Of a stretch of 25,998 nt of DNA, positions 17,525 through 24,908 are shown in pieces. The position numbers and the translations under genes were made by a program. The stretch's first letter is position 1, and each line of letters begins with the position of its first letter. The DNA lies in the NCBI GenBank assembly GCA_033720955.1, contig JAWWBN010000028.1:1-25998 (forward strand). The letters are read 5' to 3'. Below the pieces are notes generated by a model. That model was not told the origin of the DNA. It made no database searches and worked only from the letters and a program-made list of their open reading frames with translations. This DNA is from JAWWBN01 sp033720955 (lineage in GTDB: Bacteria; Acidobacteriota; Thermoanaerobaculia; Multivoradales; JAHEKO01).

Positions 17525-18661
17525 ATGTTTCGACAGTTCGCCGCCAGCATCGACCCCGCGGAGCTGTTCCAGCTCCACCCCGCCCAGATCGAGGCCCGCC
17601 TCGAGCAGGCCTGGGACCTGAGGGTCCACGACGAGAGCGTCCCCGTGGGCCACCCGGCGCACCGGAGCGACCTCGAGGCGCTGCCCGACTACGAGCTCAA
17701 CGACCGCGCCCAGCCGTTCGCCACGGCCAACGCCAGCACCCACAGCAACCGGGTGCTCTGGGACCACCTGATCTACGCCTTCATGATCGAGAACACGAGG
17801 ATCTTCGAGGTCTTCCGGCGGGTGCTCGAGAAGTTCGTCGGCGGCGAGGAGCTGGGGGTTCCCCTCAACGCCGCCTGCTCCCGCTGGCTGCGCAACACGG
17901 AGGAGCTCTTCTTCCGCCAGCCGGCCCCCTTCTTCATCCGCGCCATCGACAGCAGGGTGCGCCCCGACATCGACGCCACCCGCCGCAGGGCCTACTACCG
18001 GATGTTCGGCATGCGGCTCAACCACGACGTGCCGCGGGAGGGCGAGATGCCGCCCAGGGCGGCCAACACCGAGTTCGTCTACACCTTCGAGGAGCTCCTG
18101 CGCGAGGTGTGGGTCGGCATCGAGAACGAGGGCAACCGCAGCGGCAGCAACCCGACCGACGACGCCGAGATCGCCAACCTGGCCGAGAAGCTCCACGACA
18201 TGCTGCGCACCCGCCGGCTGGGCTCCAACCTGTCGCGAGAGGAGTTCTACGCCGTTTCCGCCATGTCGTGGTTCCACCTCACCGTGGAGTCCGACAGCCA
18301 GATCGTGCTGGCGCTGCGCGCCGACGGCGCCAGCCCCGAGCAGCGGCTGAGCAAGATCGCCGAGCGGGTGGGCCTGCCCTCGCACGCCCTCTCCAAGAGC
18401 TTCTTCGACATCGCCGACGCGATCTCGCGGATCCTCGTCCAGATCGAGACGGGGGTCTACAACGCCCCGGCCGCCGTGCGCGCCCTCTACATCCCGACGG
18501 ACCCGCCGGGACCCGAGGCCGACATGCGCACGATCATCACCCACTGGTCGATCACCACGGGCCGCGAGCTCAAGACCCGCCGTGTGGTGGCGCGGGTGGA
18601 CGACGCCCGCGCGGTCCCGGCCCCGTCGCCGGCCGCGAGTGGCGCCGGAGCCACCGGCTGA
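17525..18661 (+). CDS. Conserved-looking 378-residue protein of unknown function
   Basis: This protein starts at ATG 17525, preceded by CGGAGGATCC. It is globular and mostly helical, with many aromatic residues (WDHLIYAFMIENTRIFEVFRRVLEKF, described in parts: WDHLIYAF, then ENTRIFEVFRR). Further segments are RWLRNTEELFFRQPAPFFI, YYRMFGMRLNHD, a Gly/Asn-rich loop (GNRSGSNPTDD), REEFYAVSAMSWFHL, and a C-terminal part ending in a Pro/Ala tail. No catalytic signature, signal peptide or membrane segment is seen. The well-kept hydrophobic pattern suggests a folded, selected protein. It is co-transcribed with the protease-amidase gene 20 bp downstream. I do not recognise it and give no function. Confidence 0.75.
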   Translation: MFRQFAASIDPAELFQLHPAQIEARLEQAWDLRVHDESVPVGHPAHRSDLEALPDYELNDRAQPFATANASTHSNRVLWDHLIYAFMIENTRIFEVFRRVLEKFVGGEELGVPLNAACSRWLRNTEELFFRQPAPFFIRAIDSRVRPDIDATRRRAYYRMFGMRLNHDVPREGEMPPRAANTEFVYTFEELLREVWVGIENEGNRSGSNPTDDAEIANLAEKLHDMLRTRRLGSNLSREEFYAVSAMSWFHLTVESDSQIVLALRADGASPEQRLSKIAERVGLPSHALSKSFFDIADAISRILVQIETGVYNAPAAVRALYIPTDPPGPEADMRTIITHWSITTGRELKTRRVVARVDDARAVPAPSPAASGAGATG

Positions 18662-18681
18662 ACGCCGGCGGGAGGAGAGTC

Positions 18682-20952
18682 ATGCCCAGCGCCGATCGCC
18701 CCTCGCCCTTCCTGGAAGCCTTCTCCGACTCGCCCGACGAGTGGCACGAGCCGGGCACCGGGATCTCCGGCCCCGGCGCGGCCTCCCCCTACGAGATCCG
18801 GCCCGAGGGGGAGGCCGAGGTGCTCGACAAGGCCAACGACTCGCGCGACCGGGTGACGAACACCCTGCGCGTGCCCCACCGCTGGGTCTGCCACCTGGAG
18901 ACCTGGTGGCGGACCCCCCAGTTGCACGGCCGCTTCTTCGGCACCGGCATCCTGGTGGGTCCGCGCCATCTGCTGACCGTGGCCCACAACCTCCACCGGA
19001 TCATCGGCGGCGAGGTCACCACGGCCGAGAAGATGCGGGTGATTCCGGCCCGCGACGCCGCCACCGAGCCGTTCGGGCGCACCTGGGCCGCGGTGTCGAA
19101 GGGCGAGGTGGTGGCCCGACGACCCAAGGGCTGGATCGTCCACCAGGGCGGCCAGGTGGGGATCAACCACAACTACGACGTCGCGCTGGTGCTGCTCGAC
19201 GACGAGCTCCAGGGCCGCAGGCACAAGGGGGTCGAGCTCGGCTACTGGGGATGGCCCCCCCACTCGGCCGTCGAGCGACTCGAGCCCGACCAGATCCGTC
19301 GCTACTTCGTGGCCGTCACGGGGTACCCCGAGACGGTGGCCAGCCCGCGTCGCCAGCAGGCCTTCGTCGCCGCCACCCAGTGGCAGTCGCTGGGCCGGCT
19401 CACCACGATCTCGTCCCAGAAGTGGCGCTGCTGGTACGACGCCGACACCTCGGACGGCCAGAGTGGCGGACCGGTATGGCTGTGGGAGGACGGCAAGGCC
19501 CACCTGCTGGCGGTGCACGGCGGCGGGACCACCACCAACTTCGGGGTGCGGATCACCCGCAAGCTGCTCCAGTGGATCACGGCCTGGAGCCAGGAGTGGG
19601 AGAAGGGGGTGAAGGAGGTCGGCGAAGTCGAAACGGAGGCCGGGGTCTGGTGGGCGGCTCCCGCCGCGGCGGAGGGGGAGGAGGAGCACGGCGGCGAGCT
19701 CGACCCCGAGGCCGAGAGGGGCGCCGACGAGGTGGTCGGCGAGGCCGAGGAGGAGACGCCCCTGCCGATTGCCTCGCCGGTCCGAGGGCCCGAGGCAAAG
19801 CTCGAGGCCGACGGCGAGGCCGGGAGCGGCCTCTCCCGCGTGGCCGTCCATCGCATCAAGGAGTGGCCCGCGAGCCGCAACCGGCCGAGCGACTGGCAGG
19901 GAAGGGTCTACGGCCTGGTGGTCCACACCACCGGCGGCGGTCTCCCCGAGAAGGCCCTCGCCCGGGACGTCTCCCCGGTCGACTTCGCGGTCCGCTTCTA
20001 CCAGCGCACGAGGGGCACCCACTACGTCAACGGCTGGGCGGGTATCGAGGGCGGCGAGCTGGTGCAGGTCGCCGACGAGCGGGTGCGCGCCAACGGCGTC
20101 GGCGTCGCCCGGCAGCGCGCCTCGATCGGGTCTCCCGGCGGCTGGGAGGACGACGTGCCGGCGGTGTTGGTGCGCCTGTGGCGGCGGCGGTGGCCCGACC
20201 ACGCGCACCCCCTCGACCTCCCGCCGCAGGGCGAGCGGAGCGTCCACCGCTGCTACGTCCACGTCGAGTTCCCGCCCTGCTACTGGGGCTGGGGCCTCTT
20301 CCGCTCGGGCGCGAGCCGGAGCGTTCGGCCGATGCGCCCCGGCCTCCGGTTCACCCGCGCCCAGCACGACGCCGTCGCGGCCCTCGCCGTGGACGTCGCC
20401 GAGCGCAACGGCTGGCCGCGCGGCGAGTGGTGGCGCTCGCCCCGGCTCCTCGGCCACGAGGACCTCAGCCCGATCTCGCGTCACGACCGGCGGGGCGGGT
20501 GGGATCCGGGCGGCCTGCGAGAGAGCCCCTACTTCGACTGGGAGTACGTCTGGTCCCAGATCGAGCGGCGGGTCGCGGGCGGCGCGTCCGCCGCCGGCAT
20601 CGTCCGAGGTCTGGCCGCGCTTCCCGGCGCCCTCGTCTCCGGCGCCGCGGCCGCAGCGCGGGCGGCTCAGCGGCTGATCCTCGCCGGCCGAGAGGCCCAG
20701 GCGGTGGAGCGGGCGCTGGCCGACGGCATGACGGACGAGAGCCGGCTCACCAACCTGGTCTTCTTCACCCGTCACCCCGAGCTGGGCGGACGCAAGCTCC
20801 GCCCGGAGGAGCGCGACCTGGCCCGGGAGTGGCTCGAGATCCGCCGCGACCTGGTGCGGCCGGCCCTGCGCCGCGCCGGACACGAGCTCTTTGCCGCCCC
20901 GGGGCAGAGCGACGACGAGCCGTCGCGCCAGGAGGCGGTCGAGCTGGTCTGA
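18682..20952 (+). CDS. Trypsin-like serine protease fused to N-acetylmuramoyl-L-alanine amidase (amidase_2)
   Basis: This 756-residue two-enzyme protein starts at ATG 18682, after GGAGGAG. The N-terminus carries SPFL (8-11) in an acidic leader, with no Sec signal. Residues about 60-300 are a V8/trypsin-like protease with a full triad: H102 in LLTVAHN, D166 in NHNYDVALVLLD, S261 in SDGQSGGPVW. An acidic linker (315-375) follows. Residues about 385-625 are an amidase_2/PGRP-like zinc amidase: H415 in GLVVHTT, E529 in YVHVEF as a possible catalytic Glu, and H592 with D608 in GHEDLSPIS...GGWDPG, followed by FDWEYVW. The C-terminal ~130 residues are helical and unassigned. Together they could cut peptide cross-bridges or proteins and the lactyl-amide bond of peptidoglycan. 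It is last in the operon and followed by a palindrome. Confidence 0.9.
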   Translation: MPSADRPSPFLEAFSDSPDEWHEPGTGISGPGAASPYEIRPEGEAEVLDKANDSRDRVTNTLRVPHRWVCHLETWWRTPQLHGRFFGTGILVGPRHLLTVAHNLHRIIGGEVTTAEKMRVIPARDAATEPFGRTWAAVSKGEVVARRPKGWIVHQGGQVGINHNYDVALVLLDDELQGRRHKGVELGYWGWPPHSAVERLEPDQIRRYFVAVTGYPETVASPRRQQAFVAATQWQSLGRLTTISSQKWRCWYDADTSDGQSGGPVWLWEDGKAHLLAVHGGGTTTNFGVRITRKLLQWITAWSQEWEKGVKEVGEVETEAGVWWAAPAAAEGEEEHGGELDPEAERGADEVVGEAEEETPLPIASPVRGPEAKLEADGEAGSGLSRVAVHRIKEWPASRNRPSDWQGRVYGLVVHTTGGGLPEKALARDVSPVDFAVRFYQRTRGTHYVNGWAGIEGGELVQVADERVRANGVGVARQRASIGSPGGWEDDVPAVLVRLWRRRWPDHAHPLDLPPQGERSVHRCYVHVEFPPCYWGWGLFRSGASRSVRPMRPGLRFTRAQHDAVAALAVDVAERNGWPRGEWWRSPRLLGHEDLSPISRHDRRGGWDPGGLRESPYFDWEYVWSQIERRVAGGASAAGIVRGLAALPGALVSGAAAAARAAQRLILAGREAQAVERALADGMTDESRLTNLVFFTRHPELGGRKLRPEERDLAREWLEIRRDLVRPALRRAGHELFAAPGQSDDEPSRQEAVELV

Positions 20953-21023
20953 CGGCCGTCACCCACAGGGGCGATCCACCTGAATCCGCTCGACAGTTCC
21001 CGGGCGAGACGACTCCGGTCTGG

Positions 21024-21045
21024 CGGCCCGCCCCGGGGCGGGCCG
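21024..21045. terminator. 22-bp perfect GC palindrome between convergent genes
   Basis: A perfect inverted repeat, each arm CGGCCCGCCCC or its complement, lies 72 bp after the protease-amidase stop and 32 bp after the stop of the convergent secreted-protein gene. It can fold in both transcripts and is best read as a bidirectional terminator, although no clear T run follows. A 12-bp palindrome (TGACGGCCGTCA, 20950-20961) also overlaps the protease-amidase stop codon. Confidence 0.5.
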
Positions 21046-21076
21046 GTGCCGGAAAGGCGGTCCTACGACCCGGCGG

Positions 21077-21604
21077 TCACTCGGAGCGGGTGCTCCCCGT
21101 GCCACAGACCACCGAGGCGCCGTCGGACCGCTTCCTGTTGGTGAAGTCGGTCCGGGTGTACGACCAGGCGGAGACGTCCCCGGACTCGAAGCCGTCCGCG
21201 AAGAGCTCCGAGGGGAGGTCGAAATCGAAGCCGGCGCCGCCGGAGCTGTCCGTCTTGAACTTGCCCTTCCCCGCGGGGAACTCCTCGAGGTCGCCGGTGT
21301 TGTTGTCGCGCACCACCAGCATGGCCTGGTACTTCCCCTTGGCGTTCTCGAGCGGCTTGCCCTTCCGGTCCACCCGGACCTCGCAGAAGATGGTCAAGTC
21401 CTGCTCGAAGGGATCGATGAATCCGGGCACCGGCACGAGAGATTCGAAGGTCGGGAAGTCGCGCAGCGGGCAGGGGGGCGAGGTCGAGAAGAAGCTGCCG
21501 CCGAAGTCCGATTGCGACTTCACATCTCCGGCCTGACCGGGAAGGGCGACGAGGAGGACGAGGGCCGCGACCGGAAGAGCCCGGCGGAAGGCGGCTGGCA
21601 TCAT
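21077..21604 (-). CDS. Small secreted protein with DGFESGD motif
   Basis: This 175-residue protein starts at the first of two adjacent ATG codons (21604). An unusually complete Shine-Dalgarno sequence, AAAGGAGGTGA, lies just upstream and implies strong translation. Residues 1-25 are a Sec signal peptide (RRALPVAALVLLVALPGQAG, cleavage near A25). The mature part is beta-rich with two Cys in the first half (CPLRDF, FCEV) and an RDNNTGDLEEF loop. Residues 135-148 read FADGFESGDVSAWS, a motif I know as recurring in secreted and surface proteins of several high-GC environmental bacteria. A final Cys is in VVCGTG. It is not otherwise recognised. It is divergent from pheA. Confidence 0.82.
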   Translation of the reverse strand: MMPAAFRRALPVAALVLLVALPGQAGDVKSQSDFGGSFFSTSPPCPLRDFPTFESLVPVPGFIDPFEQDLTIFCEVRVDRKGKPLENAKGKYQAMLVVRDNNTGDLEEFPAGKGKFKTDSSGGAGFDFDLPSELFADGFESGDVSAWSYTRTDFTNRKRSDGASVVCGTGSTRSE

Positions 21605-21691
21605 GACTTCACCTCCTTTGAGGGTTCGATGAGGTCCCCAGTCTACACGGACCCGCCGACGCGGCCGTGGTAGATTGCGCCCTCCTACGCC

Positions 21692-22864
21692 ATGGAACCC
21701 CTGCACCGGTCTCGCGCGGCGATCGACGAGATCGACCGTCAACTGCTGGAGCTCCTGGCCCGGCGGATGCGGGCGGTCCGTGACATCGCGGCGGTGAAGC
21801 GCGAGAGCGCCGAGACCCCCCTGCACGACCCCGAGCGGGAGCGCCGGCTCTACGAGTTCTGGACGCGGGAGGGGAGCAAGCTGGGGCTGTCGCCCTACTT
21901 CGTGGGCCGGGTCCTCAAGGAGGTCCTGACCTACTCGCGCCGCGACCAGGAGCGCCGTCTGGACGCGGCGGGCGGCGACGAGCCGGGGGCCGCGGTCCGG
22001 GTGGCCTACCAGGGCGTGCCGGGCTCGTACTCGGACCTGGCCCTCGAGAAGCTCTTCCAGTCGCGTCCCCACGCGGCTCTCCGGAAGGAGGGCCACGAGA
22101 CCTTCGAGGGAACGCTCGACGCCCTCGAGGCGGGCGAGGCGGACTACGCCCTGCTACCCATCGAGAACACGATCGCCGGCTCGATCCACGACGTCTACCG
22201 GGAGCTGGCGCAGCGCCGGGTGGCCCTGGTGGACGAGGAGATCTGGCGGGTGGAGCACTGTCTGGCGGCGCGGCCGGGCACGCGGCTCGCCGACCTGCGT
22301 CGGATCCGCTCGCACCCCGTGGCCCTGCAGCAGTGCTCCGGCTTCCTGCGCGGCCTGGTCGGGGTCCGAGCCGAGAGCTGGTACGACACCGCGGCGGCGG
22401 CGGAGTCGGTGGCCGCCGGCGACACGACCGAGGTGGCGGCGATCTGCTCCGCCGAGGCCGCCCGCGCCCGCGGCCTGGACGTGCTGCGCGAGGGGATCGC
22501 CGACCAGGCCGAGAACCACACCCGCTTCGTTCTGATCGGCCTGGAGCTCGAGCCCGTGGACCCGCGGGTGCCGGCCAAGACCTCGCTCCTGCTGACGGTG
22601 GACCACCGGCAGGGGGCGCTGGCCGAGTGTCTCAACGCCTTCGCCGACGCGGGTCTCAACCTCTCCAAGCTGGAGAGCCGGCCCCAGCCCGACCTCCCCT
22701 GGCGCTACCTCTTCTACCTGGACGTCGAGGCCAACGTGGAGGATCCGCGCATGATCGCGACCCTCGACTCGATCCGCCGCCACGCCGGCGGCCTGCGGAT
22801 CCTCGGCTGCTACCCGGCGCGCGCCATCGTCGAGCGCCACCGGCCCCGGGCGGGCGACCGGTAG
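21692..22864 (+). CDS. pheA: Bifunctional chorismate mutase/prephenate dehydratase (P-protein)
   Basis: This 390-residue cytoplasmic enzyme converts chorismate to prephenate and then phenylpyruvate in phenylalanine synthesis. Residues 1-90 are an AroQ chorismate mutase domain (RSRAAIDEIDRQLLELLARRM, seen in parts; then IAAVKRES and FVGRVLKEVL). Residues about 103-285 are prephenate dehydratase, with VAYQGVPGSYSDLA, PIENTIAGS and the TRF motif (277-279) in ENHTRFVLIG. Residues about 297-380 form the ACT regulatory domain with GAL (308-310) and ESRP (328-331), the residues involved in phenylalanine feedback. All key motifs are intact. No Shine-Dalgarno is seen before ATG 21692, and a TAGATT box lies 16 bp upstream, so the message could have a very short leader. 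Confidence 0.96.
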   Translation: MEPLHRSRAAIDEIDRQLLELLARRMRAVRDIAAVKRESAETPLHDPERERRLYEFWTREGSKLGLSPYFVGRVLKEVLTYSRRDQERRLDAAGGDEPGAAVRVAYQGVPGSYSDLALEKLFQSRPHAALRKEGHETFEGTLDALEAGEADYALLPIENTIAGSIHDVYRELAQRRVALVDEEIWRVEHCLAARPGTRLADLRRIRSHPVALQQCSGFLRGLVGVRAESWYDTAAAAESVAAGDTTEVAAICSAEAARARGLDVLREGIADQAENHTRFVLIGLELEPVDPRVPAKTSLLLTVDHRQGALAECLNAFADAGLNLSKLESRPQPDLPWRYLFYLDVEANVEDPRMIATLDSIRRHAGGLRILGCYPARAIVERHRPRAGDR

Positions 22865-22952
22865 CCGGGAGCCCCGCCGGCGCACGTCTCCTCCGCCTCC
22901 GGGCTCTGAGACCGCAACGGATCTGCAGGGGAGCCCACCCGCTTCGCGGACG

Positions 22953-22967
22953 AGACGGAAGCCGTCT
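22953..22967. terminator. Hairpin between pheA and the DUF4474-type gene
   Basis: A 6-bp stem (AGACGG/CCGTCT) with a three-base loop overlaps the stop codon of the minus-strand gene. A second short hairpin (CCGC-TTC-GCGG) lies next to it, about 80 bp past the pheA stop. There is no T run. It is a weak candidate for a shared terminator of the convergent pair. Confidence 0.3.
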
Positions 22968-23523
22968 AGTAGTCGGGCTGCTGCTGGCCGTCTATCCAGT
23001 ACCGAAGTGTCATGTTCATGACGTAGGGCACCTTCCTGGGTTTGACATCTTTGAGAAACTTCTCGTAGCTGTCCGCCTCCATCCATTGGGTCTGCCAGTA
23101 CGTCTTGGTGTCCTCGGTATGGGGCCCGAAACTGTATTCCTCGTTACCTTTACGGAAGCCGGATTCCTTGTAATACATTCTAAATTTGATCTTGAACGGA
23201 GCCGGAACTGCAGGAAGCCAGAGGCCTCTTGGTTTCCCCAGCGCGCCCTCTTTAGTACCCGCGCCCCAGGCATAGATCCCTACTTCTGCCCCATATCCAC
23301 CCGGAAAGGTCTGATCGTTGAAGTACTTCTGACAGTGGCCCTTCCAAAGTTGCACCACGTACTTCGTGTTCTTGTGCACGAACTTGCGTGGCTCCGTTCG
23401 ATAGCCAGGCCAGTGAAGCTGTGGGCTACAGGGCAGCACCTGGCACAGCGTCTTCCAGTTCTCGGTCACTCGGTTGTACCAGTACCCGCCGCTCTCGTAG
23501 CGGTCGACGATTCCTTCTGCCAT
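22966..23523 (-). CDS. DUF4474-like protein
   Basis: This 185-residue protein starts at ATG 23523, chosen because AAAGGGGGA lies about 6 bases upstream; a TTG at 23649 in the same frame would add 42 residues. The core YVVQLWKGHCQKYF followed by YGAEVGIYAWGAG matches what I recall of the DUF4474 domain, and the tail NMTLRYWIDGQ fits its last strand. There is no signal peptide or membrane segment from this start. Its function is unknown in the family. Base composition differs sharply from its neighbours: 23161-23220 is 43% GC by count, with many A/T-ending codons, which suggests recent transfer. The frame stays open upstream to 23814 without a standard ATG/GTG start. Confidence 0.72.
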   Translation of the reverse strand: MAEGIVDRYESGGYWYNRVTENWKTLCQVLPCSPQLHWPGYRTEPRKFVHKNTKYVVQLWKGHCQKYFNDQTFPGGYGAEVGIYAWGAGTKEGALGKPRGLWLPAVPAPFKIKFRMYYKESGFRKGNEEYSFGPHTEDTKTYWQTQWMEADSYEKFLKDVKPRKVPYVMNMTLRYWIDGQQQPDY

Positions 23524-24185
23524 GCCGTCCCCCTTTGGACATCTACTCCTTGGCCGCCAGCCTGAAGGCTCGGCGGGCGGGAGACAAATGACTGTTTTTC
23601 CGGGCTTGGGTTCTTGTCTTTTGCTACCATGATTATCTTTCTCAGTCAAGCTGTTTCGATCGGGACCAGGCGCCGCCGTGCCCCCGACGATCTCCTGCCT
23701 GGCCGCCGCGCCCGTCTCGCCGTAGGATGCGCCCGTGAGCGGGCTGGTCTCGATGCCCCCGACCGTCGTCTTCCAGCCGATTTCGCAGATCTTCAGAGCA
23801 TGACATCGCGCCGCTCAGTAGCTCATCTAGCCACCGTGCTCCGAATGATCAAGTTCGGGGTATGGGCTCCTAAGTCGTTCCTCTACATACACTTACCACT
23901 ATCAGGAGAACTGTGGAGTGACCTTAAAGTGATCTCCGGTTGGAGCTTTCGCTATCAGGCGAGTCCAACAGCACACCAAGACCGGGACCGCAGATCTCTC
24001 TCACCAGGGTTGGGAATCCGCCCCCGAAGCGGACAGTGCCCCAGAGCGCCTTGACCCCGCCCGTCGACCGGGGTCTCTGTCGTGCGGTCAAGGCCAGACC
24101 GCGGAGCTTGCTGGCCAAACGCCAAGGCGGCCGGTCTCGAAGAAGAGGCCCGGTTCCCTGCACCTCCCAATCAAGCTCAACCGCC
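23524..24185. other. Gene-poor patchwork of about 660 bp
   Basis: No complete gene is convincing here. A minus-strand frame continuous with the DUF4474-like gene runs from 23814 to 23524 without a stop. Its 23650-23800 part has strongly GC-ending codons (segments KICEIGWKTTVGG and GASYGETGAAARQEIVGG) but no recognisable fold or start. The stretch 23820-23960 is AT-richer and shows nothing coding. A 7-bp stem (GACCCCG/CGGGGTC, 24053-24075) lies about 110 bp past the stop of the ELW remnant and could be its terminator. The region looks like the debris of insertion and deletion events. Confidence 0.5.
23554..23576. promoter_or_regulatory. Hairpin upstream of the DUF4474-like start
   Basis: CCGCCAGCC and GGCT-C-GGCGG pair around a TGAA loop, giving a 9-bp stem with one bulged base, about 30 bases upstream of ATG 23523. 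It could lie in the 5' untranslated region and affect translation, or be a terminator remnant on the plus strand (a T5 run lies at 23595-23599). Role undecided. Confidence 0.3.
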
Positions 24186-24839
24186 CTATCGCGCCAACGC
24201 AGGCTCGAGCCGCACCTCCAAGACAGCGCCACTGTCGATGACGAACCCGTCCTCCAAGACGACATCCTCTCCGGCCCGGAGAACGATCGCGGCGCCGGGC
24301 GCCAGCTGAACCCCGCCGCCAGCCACGAGCCTCCTGCACGCCGTGAAGGTCCGACTCCCGGTCAGAACCTGTGGTTCGAGCTCCACTTCCACCCCTTGAG
24401 CCACGGCCAGAGCCCAGGGCTCGAAGCCGTGGACTCCGTCCGTTGCCGAGAACACGACGTTCGGGCAGGAGAACACGAAGTTGGCCGGGCTCGACGATCC
24501 CGCGCCAGGGTGGATGTCCTGGACCCGGAAGGTGCCGCCAGCGCTCCCGTCGCTTTGCCACAGTTCGACCCCGCCGGCTGCGTCGCTTGCCGCGAAGAGC
24601 AGCATCCCATCGACGAATGTCAGCCCATGCGGCACAGAGGACTCGGGGCCGACGAGGAGGTCCTCCACGCGGCTCGCCCCCCCTGACACGCCCGCCGACT
24701 GCCACAGCTCGCGGCCGGTGGACCCGTCGGCGGCGGTGAAGAAGATCCCGTTCCCGTTCGGCGTCAGCTCCCGCGGGCGCGACGAGCAAGGGCCCGGGCA
24801 GATGTCCCCGAGCAACTGGGGAGGGCCGCCCGGCTCGCT
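24186..24839 (-). pseudogene. 3' remnant of an ELWxSDG-repeat surface protein, truncated at the IS
   Basis: The frame reads about 218 codons to a stop at 24186 but has no proper start; TAA interrupts it at about 24850, inside or at the edge of the insertion sequence. It contains two full repeats of a type known from large secreted or surface proteins: FFTAADGSTGRELWQSAG with VEDLLVGPESS, then LLFAASDAAGGVELWQSDG with VQDIHPGAGSS, and the start of a third (VFSATDGVHGFEPW). It ends in a C-terminal domain with FTACRRLVAGGGVQLAPGA and RAGEDVVLEDGFVIDSGA, which looks like a short beta-helix. The native sequence seems to stop near 24839 (the codons for SEPGGPPQLLGDI are still family-like), so most of the gene, with signal peptide and upstream repeats, is missing. 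Confidence 0.72.
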
Positions 24840-24859
24840 TACGTACCGGGATTATGTAC

Positions 24860-24888
24860 TTGACACAAGGCTAGTATTCCTGTAGTCT
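24860..24888 (+). promoter_or_regulatory. Sigma-70-like promoter of the IS transposase
   Basis: A perfect -35 box TTGACA (24860-24865) is followed after exactly 17 bp by TAGTCT (24883-24888) as -10. Transcription would start near 24895 and run through a ~185-base leader to the transposase ATG at 25080, antisense to the small ORF in the leader. Confidence 0.55.
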
Positions 24889-24908
24889 GTCCCCATGATG
24901 AGGACGGG

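Noticed and set aside
13539..20952. Idea that the operon is a complete contractile injection system or type VI secretion locus
   Set aside because: No sheath, tube, baseplate, spike or AAA+ ATPase gene is present in the window, so only a cargo-like role can be proposed.
22869..22908. GAGCCC/GGGCTC inverted repeat after pheA as terminator
   Set aside because: The 6-bp arms are separated by a loop of about 26 bases, with no T run.
24841..24846. ACGTAC at 24841 and 25982 as target-site duplication
   Set aside because: Only six bases match, IS1595 elements usually make 8-bp duplications, and alternative end sequences with GGG tips extend past the right copy.
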